From Ricordea florida (lineage: Eukaryota > Cnidaria > Anthozoa > Corallimorpharia > Ricordeidae): a DNA stretch of 64,000 nucleotides. Below, piece after piece: positions 55,773 through 64,000 of this stretch (positions within the stretch are counted from its first letter, which is position 1; every line of letters begins with the position of its first letter). The position numbers were made by a program, and so were the translations under genes. The notes below the pieces were generated by a model, which saw only the letters and a program-made list of their open reading frames with translations, did not search any database and had not been told where the DNA came from. The stretch is from positions 21,540,193 to 21,604,192 of the forward strand of contig OX453279.1 in the NCBI GenBank assembly GCA_949710005.1, in the 5' to 3' direction.

Positions 55773-55977
55773 ATTGCTTTACGTGTAATAATCACATGAT
55801 AGGTAATTTAGTTACATTGTAAAGTGGAAACGCTATTGAGCTGACACCCTCGGGACCTTCCCAAGCGTCCATTTAATGAAGCTGTGCGAAAATTCTGAAA
55901 TGTTTGTTGGAGATCAAAATTTAACGGTTTCTCTGTGCTATAACAAGAATAAGGTCAGCGTTGATCGTGGATGACAA

Positions 55978-56365
55978 TCAATCAATTAATCAATCAATCA
56001 ATACTTTATTCATACACGTAACGCCTAGGAGTTGTACAGTGCTTACGTGTACGAAATAACATTCACAAAGGCCATACCACCACACCGGGATCTATTTCCC
56101 CTACCGTCTTTGCGAACTACGTGAGGTTTCTTTAACGTCCCACGAAGTTATACGAACAAGGGTTGTAAGACGGGACTTATGGTTTATCGTCCTCATCCGA
56201 GAAGACTAGAAAGTTTTGACCATTTACAAATGTCATTGCAAAGGCAGCAGTTTCTCGTCAGTAATAAAGGACCCTGATTGATGGTTCGGCCTAGGTTTGA
56301 GCCCACGATCTCCCTAGCGACAGTCAACCACATGAACTGAGCTAACTGGTCGGCGGTCATATGGA
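55978..56365 (-). mobile_element. tRNA-derived SINE, minus strand
   Basis: Read on the minus strand it starts with AGTTAGCTCAGTTCATG (A-box) and GTGGGCTCAAACCTAGG (B-box). A body with GTCTTCTCGGATGAGGACG and GTGGGACGTTAAAGAAACC follows, and it ends in ATTGATTGATTAATTGATTG repeats. The head-body-tail order is that of a tRNA-SINE, from memory common in cnidarians. It is nearly full length. Confidence 0.8.
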
Positions 56366-59060
56366 TAGCGCCCGATAATTGGCAGTTTACGGAGAGCTAA
56401 ATCGAATCTCCCAAAAGACGTAATCCAACACTGCTCTGTAACTTCAGTGCGCGTCGCTTATTAGCGGTTTCTAACAATGAAAATGACTAAAAATATGCCA
56501 AATTAAGCGTCGGCGTGCGATGAATAAATGGTGCTCGTTTAAAGGGGTCAGCCTAATACAGGTTTAACTGAACTTTGGGGGCCATGTGGCGATAAGTCCA
56601 AATAACCATTATGCCATATTTTTACATGATTTATGGTCATAAGTATTCCGCTACAAGTTTTATAGTACATAAATTCCAGCATTAGAAGGAACGTACAGAA
56701 ACACCAGCGAAGAAGACTTGAATGTGTCGTCTACTATTTGGGATATGTTATTGTGTGATAAATCTCTGTGGAAAGAACATGAACGTATACATGTCGCCAA
56801 GTTAATATTGATATCGTACACGTGTCTAATGTACTTTCAAGTTTTAAAACTTATCTTGCCAAGATACTGAAAGAACCGACATCTGTTGCACCTGTTTTGA
56901 TGGTTTAACCCCTTCAGTAAGGTAAATGTTGTAACCAATAATTACCCTGTAATCCTAAACGGTCGGTATCAGGAGTTGCACAGCTTATTTAGAACCCTTT
57001 TCCTAATCATACTCTTTATATTACGTTAGAAAAAATTATACGTGTAATTGTTGTAATGTGTGGGTTAGCGATTAGTTTAGAGTTAATAATCAACATTTAT
57101 CTGTTTTTCTAGTTTCCAAACGGTTACATACTTAGGGCAGTTAGGGTGTTAAGAACTGCTGACTTCTTGACTTCCCTTACCGCAACTATTTAGTAGATCT
57201 CACTTACAGAAAGTTAAGAAACGTGTTCGTAGAAGCATATCCAGAAGAGAGGCTACTAATCTTGTTGTGTCGTAGATTTCTGTCCAAAATGTGACAAAAC
57301 CTAGTAAACTGATCATTATATGCAACTGTAGCAATTTGTATAAGTGATCAAATGGTTTCGAGTGCAGTTTGGAATAAATGAGCACAAGTAAATTATACAA
57401 AGACTGAAAAAAATTGCACGATCCTGTAGGGCGAGTGAAATTTGTAAAAATTTACAAGTGCTCATTTATATAGCATTGCCCTCGATATATATGCAAAAAT
57501 GTTATTTCAAATTTTTGCACTCAATTTCATCTTTCTGCTCTTAATTTCAACTTTTTGTGCTGTTTCTGATTAATTGACATACTCTCGGCCGATCAGCGCA
57601 TTGAAATTATTACATGTATATTATTATAAGTAGAACAAGAATATGAATTAATACAGTGGCAACGAAAACGTTGTTCAAACGCCAGTGTAAATGCATCAGT
57701 AAGAATAGAAACTGGAACAATTGGATTGCATACTGAGAACTAGACAAGACTAATAAATTGTATCCCCAGGAAAAAAAAATCTTTCCTGTGCTAAATGTAG
57801 CTAGAATCATAAAAAAACGATATGGGGATGATAACGATGACAAAACTAGTAAATGGTATTCTCAGTGCATTACAGTGAACATACTATTTAGACTAAAACT
57901 AATGAGTTGAAGTGATTGTTATCTTTTGTTTTAAGTTAAGCGACACGCTCATCAAAATCCAAAACTCCATCAGGACATAACGACTGACAGAAAACGATAA
58001 TTGGGAGCTTCTTTTGCCACGCAGAAAGCTGTTATGTAACCAGAAAACCCTGAGACTTTGCATATTTTAAACCACAGCTTGTTCACATTTAGTCTATCAA
58101 TATTTGGAAAGCAAGAAACACGAAATGAAGCAATCAGTGCCAACAAGCTCAAAGACTCGGGCAAGCAGCTTCCAAATATGGTTATTGGGAAATATTGAAT
58201 CTGGCAAGCCGGCTGTGAACCTAATGGATCTAAAATGAAACTAACCACCGCATTATCAAAGTTTATCTTAAGCTGATCTCATTTGAGATCACCTCAAGAT
58301 AAACTGTGCCCACGAAAAACTATAAGACGGATTTCTTTGTAAGGCTTTCGTTGTTATTTGATTTGTTAAACATTGCTTACTAACAACATATAAGTGACAG
58401 AGTCCAAAGCAAAAAGGACAAGAATTAGAAATTGTGAATTACAAGGAGAAAAATACAACAACAGTTACTGATCCACTGTAAAACTAAGCAACTTACAGAA
58501 AAACAAGACTGTATGGATGACGAAGAACTTCGTTGTTTACAGTGGCTAATTTATTGTCTGACAGGTCCCTTATGTTTGCAAAAAGAAATGAGTAAGAAGA
58601 TATTAAAAATTGTCCCATCTCCAAAATACGTGCCGTAATAATCCCTTTTATCAATTTCTTACTTAACACGAAAACTTAACTGATATGGTGACGGCATCTG
58701 TTAAGCAGGATGAGTATCTTAATATACTTTGGTTCCGAGGTTCTACTGCTTCAGTTGAGGCACCAAGCGACCAAGTATTAAACCCAAGACAGTAAAGAAA
58801 AATTAACCTACCTTTAGATTGCAATTGCCTATTTATACTATTAAATGCAAGAGGAATTTTACTGACAAGTGTATCAGAGACATTGTTCCTCGAAATGCTC
58901 CATTGTCGATGAAAGTGATTTCATTGGTCTGTAAATATCTGCTTGCAACACAAAATGGAAAAAAATAAATGAGATCATTGATGTCTAAAATGAGGATAAG
59001 GGCAAGAACTAAAAGTTAAAGAGAAGAAAATAAGGGAAAAACAGATATCAGCTTAACAGA
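56366..59060. other. Gene-poor stretch with one open frame of interest
   Basis: No supported gene. The minus-strand frame 58248-57970 (92 codons, SQPACQIQYFPITIFGSCLP, then LNVNKLWFKICKVSGFSGY) follows a good acceptor (TTTCATTTTAG at 58238) in phase 1, like the membrane-protein exons further left. I see no motif and no matching neighbour exon, so I do not call it a gene. Confidence 0.3.
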
Positions 59061-59260
59061 TATGACGTATTTTCAATATCGTCACACCCGATGATATCGA
59101 TGACGTCATCGCCTAGGCTTTCCAGCTCAATTTGATAATTGCCAACGAAAGGATTGTAAAAGTCAGCGCTGACGTTTCATAGAATTGCAGAATTGCTTGA
59201 AGATATATATTTGTCATAATTTCTTTCCGACGTGTAATATCTGCCGGACGTAAAAAAAGA
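59060..59260 (+). repeat. Diverged copy of the 9350-9640 repeat
   Basis: GACGTATTTTCAATATCGTC, GATATCGATGACGTCATCGC and ACGTGTAATATCTGCCGG keep the order of the family. Confidence 0.5.
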
Positions 59261-59292
59261 AAAAAAAAAAGAAGACGATAGATACACCTGGC

Positions 59293-59690
59293 CCCGGGGG
59301 GTACTCGATATATCCCTGGGTGGGGAGGTGCGGCGCTCCCCCTCATACCCTGACCCTGTTTAAGGCAAATATCGCTGATTTTCCTACCCTGTTTAAGACA
59401 GAATTCCGATTTTTGATACCCTGTTTAAGACACTTGTGCCTGGTATCAATGCCAAAGTCAACGGAAGTCAATATTAATTAACATTAGAAGCTTGTAAAAA
59501 TTTTGCTGTTTATCGTCCAAGAAAAGATATCCTGTTTACTGACAAAAATTGATAATTCGATACCCTGATTAAGACAAAAAATGATAAATTCGATACCCTG
59601 TTTAAGACAAAAATCCCAAAAAACATACCCTGGCTGGCCGCACGTTCCCATTAAGCCCTTATAAGGGAGTCCCCCCCCCCTTCGGGCACC
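59293..59690. mobile_element. CCCTGTTTAAGACA repeat with GGGGGGTACTC ends
   Basis: The left end is GGCCCCGGGGGGTACTCGAT and the right end CCCTTATAAGGGAGTCCCCC. Between them are at least five ATACCCTGTTTAAGACA-type units. It is the same family as 42760-43421. Short inverted ends and an internally repetitive body suggest a non-autonomous element. Confidence 0.65.
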
Positions 59691-60617
59691 TGGCGTAGCA
59701 AAGAGGTCAAACCGCTTGACATTAAATTCCCTACTGGTCACTGGCTCATTCTTGGGTTTACTTAATTCGCTACGCTTAAAAGTAGTCAACCAATGACTCG
59801 CCTAAGAGTTAGACTGCTTATCAAATTAATTTCACAATAAGCCATTGGTGATGATCACCAATTAATAAAGCGACTTATAAATACTCATAGTTTTAAAATG
59901 TTTCTCTTACTTCTGCCATTGGTTGTGGCTCAGTTTTGATACCTTTCCGTTTCTTAATTCGCATGTCATATTAGCTCTCTTGTTTATTTATCCGCTACCT
60001 TACATTGTTTCCTACAGCGTTACCGTTTTGTTTTATTTACTGTTAGAAATAGGTAAGAGGCGAAAAAGGAAAAACAGACGACATACAATCTCATGAGCCA
60101 GGGGCATCCGTAAAACGTGTCGTTGTACAATGCCGGTATCTTGTTGTTATTGAGATGTCTACAAAGAGAAATTCCAACAATTTTCGTCAAAATAACATTA
60201 ACAAGTAGTTCTAAAAAGAATAAATTGTTGTTAACTTTAATTTCACTGAAGGTACGACAACCGGCCGAGCGGAAGTCATGATGAAAGTCTAGTTATTTTC
60301 GTGTCGTCAGGTGGTGGTATTTATGCCTCTGTTCCACTTTGTGATTGGTTGTTTAAGCCAAGATGCTACTGGCTGTTTATCGGTAAGTCCATGGTGTTAT
60401 TTTCTGTAAAGACTTGCTTGCTTTTGGTCAGTGTTTTTTTGGTTTCAGCTTTGATCTGCTATTGATTTAAATCTGTTCTCTGAATGTCGTCCATAAGTTG
60501 TTTGCAAGGTGCAGGTTATTATTGGCAACGATTAAGTGGCGTTTCTTGTCAGTTCGTGAACTACTTCTTTGGAGTGATTTTGGGTTATGCTCGGTGTAAT
60601 ATATTGTTAACAATGCT

Positions 60618-61481
60618 TTGTGTCCTTTGTGTCCTTCTACACGGAGCGCCTTACTGGCACCACACGTTCATTTGGGCTCCCGCTATTTTACAAATTTTCT
60701 TATTTATTTCGGGACTCCCAATATTTTTCGCTCTCTAGTTAGCTATCTAAGTCGACTAGATATGGTTTTGGCATATTCACGAACTACTCTTGTATCAGTT
60801 TTACGATTTTCGCCGCGGATACCACTCAATACCCAATTATGGCGGACTATCACTCAATTTGGGATATCAAGAGTTAGGCCTACACGCCGTGGTTGTAGGG
60901 GAAGAGCAAGTAAGCCTAGCAATCTATCTATCTACGGCCTTTCCTTTACTTCATCTTCGCTGACTTCTGCGGGGTTTCGTTATCATGGAATTCAAGATCA
61001 AGATGTATGTCATTTACATACGGACTCTAACGCCTCATTAAATATTCAAGTTGGCACCTTCACAAGTGGCAATACCAACAACTGCATGCCAGAGTCCTGC
61101 TCGATCATGCCTGTCAACTGTTCGCGTGGCTACTCTACACCACGCTTGTTGGTCCCTGGAGAGACTGTATTGTCTACCTCAACAGCTAGTTCTTCATCGT
61201 TGACCGGCCTCGAGATCAGAGTCCGTCCCGCGGGTTCTGTGGGCGCTGCGGACACATCGATTGTTTCTCGCAACAAAGCTGTTGCTTGTCATTCACATCA
61301 AAATCATCAAAACCTCATTCCTCTCAAGCGTACCCAGGACCAGCGTTCTCCATCATGCTTGAAGTCCTTTATTTTCGGGAATGTCAATGCTCGATCTCTC
61401 AGGCAAAAAACTGGAGTTTTTGTGGACCATGCTATTGATAAGAAAATCGACGTTTGTGCTGTCACTGAAACTTGGTTATGA
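60618..61481 (+). pseudogene. LINE N-terminal region and start of endonuclease
   Basis: The frame includes an arginine-rich segment (RVRPTRRGCRGRASKPSN), a serine/threonine-rich stretch, and the start of the endonuclease: IFGNVNARSLRQKT, then IDKKIDVCAVTETWL with the catalytic Glu in TETWL. A TGA follows directly; the same frame continues after it in the next open stretch. The proline/serine-rich N-terminus has no recognised domain. Confidence 0.75.
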
Positions 61482-61508
61482 GATGAAGACACCGTCGCTT
61501 TAGCAGCT

Positions 61509-63401
61509 ATGGCTCCTGTTGGATATTCCTTCAGGAATGTTCCCAGAGCTGATGGTCGTTCTGGTGGTGGGACCGGATTATTTCTACGGGACAACTTGAA
61601 TATTAATGATTTTGAAGGTCTTCAGCACCAATACTTTGAATCATCTGAGTGGAATATTGCCGCTTGTGGTCGTTCTACAAAGTTTGTTATCATATATCGT
61701 CCACCTTATTCCGAGGCTCACCCCGTGGCTACTAGTGTATTTTTGGATGAATTCAGTAGCTATCTTGAGGACTTGGTGCTCTGCCCAGAGGTGCTGGTAA
61801 TTGCTGGTGATTTTAATTTCCACATGGATGATCCCGCGGATGCTGATGCTAAGAAATTTGCCGATCTTCTTGAGACCTTTGGTCTTACTCAGCACGTCAA
61901 TTTCGCAACCCATGTTTCTGGTCACTGGCTTGACCTTATTATTACTAGGTCGTCTAATGATGTGGTTGTTGTCTCGCCACGCCCCTCATTGTTTCTTTCG
62001 GACCATTGTTTCGCCGAGTGCTCTCTTGCCATTCCATGCACTGCAGGAACTGCGACTGAAATATCGTTTCGCAAGTACAAGGACATTGTCGTTACAGCTT
62101 TTGAGAGGGACATTGCTAACTCTGACCTAGCTAAACTCAGTGATTGTGAGCTCGCAGATGGCTATGATCGTATTCTTGGCGCAATTCTTGATGCGCATGC
62201 TCCTCTCCGTCGTAAGGTCATTGTCTCTCGCCCTAGAGTACCCTGGTTTAATGACGAGCTTAAGAGTTTGAAGTCTAGTCGGCGGAAATTGGAAAAAAGG
62301 ATGAGACGAACTAACCTCGAGTCTGATATCATGGCTTATCGCACAGCATGCAATCAATATTGTTTTCGTCTGAATGAAGCCAAAAGGAAATATTACGACG
62401 ATCTTATTGAAGAATGTGCAGGGGATTCCAAGAAGCTCTTTGGCGTAGTAAAAGCTCTCTGTAATGTGCGTGCTGATGGTCTTCCGCCACATGACAATCC
62501 TCGTCATCTCGCTGATGAATTTGGTGAGTTCTTCTGCCGCAAGATTGATCTCATTAGGCAAGATATTGGAAGTTGTTCTCGGCCTCCTCAACCTGTCCTC
62601 TGTATTCCATCACCTTCTGCTAGATTGACACAGTTTTCGCCCGTGTCCGAAGCCGATGTACGTGACATAATTTCTTCATCTTCGAACGCTAGTTGTCAGC
62701 TAGATCCTATTCCCACATGGTTGCTGAAGAAGTGTATCGATGGACTCGCACCTATCATTACTAGGATGATCAACTCGTCTCTGGTCAGCGGCAGTGTATC
62801 TGACAATTGGAAGGTTGCACTTATTTCACCATTACTTAAGAAGCTTGGTCTTGAACTTGTGTATAAAAACTTTCGTCCGGTTAGCAACCTTCCCTTTATT
62901 TCTAAAACTGTTGAGAAGGTAGTGATACCGCAGGTTCTCGCCCACTGCTCTGAGCATGTACCTCTACCGAATAATCAGTCATCCTATCGACAACATCATT
63001 CGACTGAGACTGCCTTGCTTAAAGTACAGGATGACATTCTCCTCAGCATGGACAGGCAAGAAGTTACTTTGCTCGTCTTGCTCGATCTTAGTGCGGCTTT
63101 TGATACGATAGATCACTCTATCTTGGCAGATCTTCTAGAGTGTGACTTTGGCATCAGTGATCTTGCTCTCTCCTGGATAACATCATTTATGCGTGGGAGG
63201 GTGCAACGTGTAACCATCAAGCAGGAGCAATCTCGGGACTTCTCCCTTTCTAGTGGAGTTCCACAAGGAAGCTGTTTGGGCCCTTTGTTATTCATCATGT
63301 ACGCTTCTCGGTTGTTTCATGTGGTGGAAAAGCACCTGCCCTCGGTACAAGGGTACGCTGATGACACACAACTCTATCTTTGGTCAGTAGTTCATGTATG
63401 A
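61509..63401 (+). CDS. LINE endonuclease-reverse transcriptase (interrupted)
   Basis: Endonuclease motifs: VIIYRPPYSE, VIAGDFNFHMDD (the D-x-N block), LDLIITR and SDHC (the catalytic SDH). Reverse transcriptase: NWKVALISPLLKK, YKNFRPVSNLPFISKTVEKV, QSSYRQHHSTETALL, LLDLSAAFDTIDHSILADLL (motif A), SSGVPQGSCLGPLLFIMY (motif B) and YADDTQLYL (catalytic YADD). These blocks match CR1/L2-type LINEs, which nick DNA and prime reverse transcription on the target. After YADDTQLYL an insertion (63382-63499) breaks the frame, giving a false stop at 63401. An in-frame TGA separates it from the upstream endonuclease start, so this copy is probably inactive despite its good condition. Confidence 0.9.
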   Translation: MAPVGYSFRNVPRADGRSGGGTGLFLRDNLNINDFEGLQHQYFESSEWNIAACGRSTKFVIIYRPPYSEAHPVATSVFLDEFSSYLEDLVLCPEVLVIAGDFNFHMDDPADADAKKFADLLETFGLTQHVNFATHVSGHWLDLIITRSSNDVVVVSPRPSLFLSDHCFAECSLAIPCTAGTATEISFRKYKDIVVTAFERDIANSDLAKLSDCELADGYDRILGAILDAHAPLRRKVIVSRPRVPWFNDELKSLKSSRRKLEKRMRRTNLESDIMAYRTACNQYCFRLNEAKRKYYDDLIEECAGDSKKLFGVVKALCNVRADGLPPHDNPRHLADEFGEFFCRKIDLIRQDIGSCSRPPQPVLCIPSPSARLTQFSPVSEADVRDIISSSSNASCQLDPIPTWLLKKCIDGLAPIITRMINSSLVSGSVSDNWKVALISPLLKKLGLELVYKNFRPVSNLPFISKTVEKVVIPQVLAHCSEHVPLPNNQSSYRQHHSTETALLKVQDDILLSMDRQEVTLLVLLDLSAAFDTIDHSILADLLECDFGISDLALSWITSFMRGRVQRVTIKQEQSRDFSLSSGVPQGSCLGPLLFIMYASRLFHVVEKHLPSVQGYADDTQLYLWSVVHV

Positions 63402-63499
63402 CCCAAAGACCCCATGAAATGTCCTGAGCTACTACAATTACTACACTTTATACAGCTACTTCACTTTGTTAAATTCACTACAGTTACTTCTATGCCTAG
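63382..63499. mobile_element. 118-bp insertion with 7-bp target duplication in the LINE
   Basis: TATCTTT is present on both sides (63375-63381 and 63500-63506), and without the insert the reverse transcriptase frame continues smoothly (QLYL into SFRPT). The insert starts GGTCAGTAG and ends ATGCCTAG, has no terminal inverted repeat, and its right half repeats CTACTACA / CTACTTCA / CACTACAGTTACTTC-like units. Confidence 0.8.
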
Positions 63500-63506
63500 T
63501 ATCTTT

Positions 63507-64000
63507 CGTTTCGCCCTACGTCCACCCTTTCACAAGATCAAGCGATCCGAGCTATGGAGGATTGCATCACTGATGTTCGAGCTTGGATGGGCCATAATAT
63601 GTTAATGCTTAATGATAGCAAGACGGAATTTTTGATTATCGGTTCCCGTCAGCAACTTGCAAAGATAAGTATGGGCTCCGTTCAAGTCGGAGATTCTGAG
63701 ATTGTGTCAACCCCGTCTGTCCGCAATCTTGGGGCCTGGTTCGACGAGAATTTGTCAATGGATGCGCATGTTGGGAAGGTCTGTAGTAAGGCCTTCTTTG
63801 GTCTTTACAAGATTAGGCAAATAAGGAAGTTTCTATCGGAGGCTGCTACCAAAACTTTGGTTCACGCATTCGTCACGTCTCACGTGGACTATTGCAACTC
63901 TCTGCTCTACGGTGTTTCGCAGTACCAGCTTAATCGCTTACAGCGTGTACTCAACGCTGTAGCACGTGTCAAGTGCCTTCTTCCACGATACTCCCACATC
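63507..64000 (+). pseudogene. LINE reverse transcriptase C-terminal part, partial at window edge
   Basis: After the insertion the reading continues AMEDCITDVRAWMGHNMLML, NDSKTEFLIIGS, SVRNLGAWFDENLSMDAHV and VDYCNSLLYGVSQYQLNRLQ, then RVLNAVARV at the edge. These are the typical thumb and C-terminal blocks of CR1/L2-type LINEs. Confidence 0.85.

Larger units (their letters stand above)
60300..64000 (+). mobile_element. CR1/L2-like LINE, running off the right edge
   Basis: An N-terminal part of unknown role (open frame 60618-61481) continues into the apurinic-type endonuclease and reverse transcriptase (61509-63401 and, after a short insertion, 63507-64000). The 5' border is not sharp; I place it near 60300. 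The copy has one TGA at 61480-61482 and a 118-bp insertion, otherwise long open frames, so it is relatively young. Confidence 0.85.

Noticed and set aside
57970-58248. Possible exon of the membrane-protein gene
   Set aside because: Good acceptor and phase, but no cysteine pattern, no convincing donor and no adjoining exon.
61307-62591. Minus-strand frames of 63-154 codons
   Set aside because: They are shadows of the plus-strand LINE endonuclease and reverse transcriptase.

Overview
The window is animal, non-bacterial DNA: AT-rich, mostly without long open frames, with GT-AG type exon borders, tRNA-derived SINEs and a very high density of transposable elements. The mix (Penelope-like, DIRS-like, Ty3/Gypsy and CR1/L2-like elements, tRNA-SINEs, many foldback MITEs) and several individual repeats resemble what I know from anthozoan cnidarians, most likely a stony coral. 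That placement rests on repeat recognition, not on a search.

Layout. 1-0.46 kb is a long GTA-type microsatellite. 0.46-15 kb has no gene I can support; it holds small inverted-repeat elements, two tRNA-derived SINEs (3.8 and 7.3 kb) and short Penelope-like tails carrying hammerhead-like cores. 15.0-20.6 kb has a foldback unit, a decayed LINE reverse transcriptase on the minus strand with a MITE inside it, an inverted pair of Penelope-like tails and a 31-codon exon-like start. 20.6-27.3 kb is gene-poor. 27.3-30.1 kb is a 5'-truncated Ty3/Gypsy retrotransposon (RNase H, integrase, one LTR). 30.66-34.98 kb is the most unusual unit: a 4.3-kb element with about 530-bp terminal inverted repeats, flanked by TTAA, carrying a broken zinc-finger/helix-turn-helix-like gene and no transposase I can see. 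37.31-39.08 kb is a near-perfect 1.77-kb palindrome with an exon-like start in each arm. 39.5-42.4 kb is a degenerate DIRS-like element with a 143-bp MITE (8-bp target duplication) in its reverse transcriptase. 42.8-44.4 kb is a further repeat and a decayed LINE.

The only convincing host gene lies on the minus strand between 52.7 and 45.5 kb: a cysteine-rich (Ephrin_rec_like/GCC2-GCC3 type), eight-pass membrane protein. I infer four exons, all joined in phase 1 (52725-52558, 49674-49510, 48980-47385, 45767-45484); its 5' end is not found. Its introns hold a Penelope-like element with a GIY-YIG endonuclease frame, a 280-bp palindrome of Penelope tails, TA microsatellites, and a 143-bp palindromic MITE that starts five bases inside the inferred 5' splice site of the last intron.

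53.8-60 kb holds more inverted-repeat elements and a minus-strand SINE. 60.3-64.0 kb is a plus-strand CR1/L2-like LINE (endonuclease plus reverse transcriptase) running off the right edge, with one in-frame stop and a 118-bp insertion with a 7-bp target duplication.
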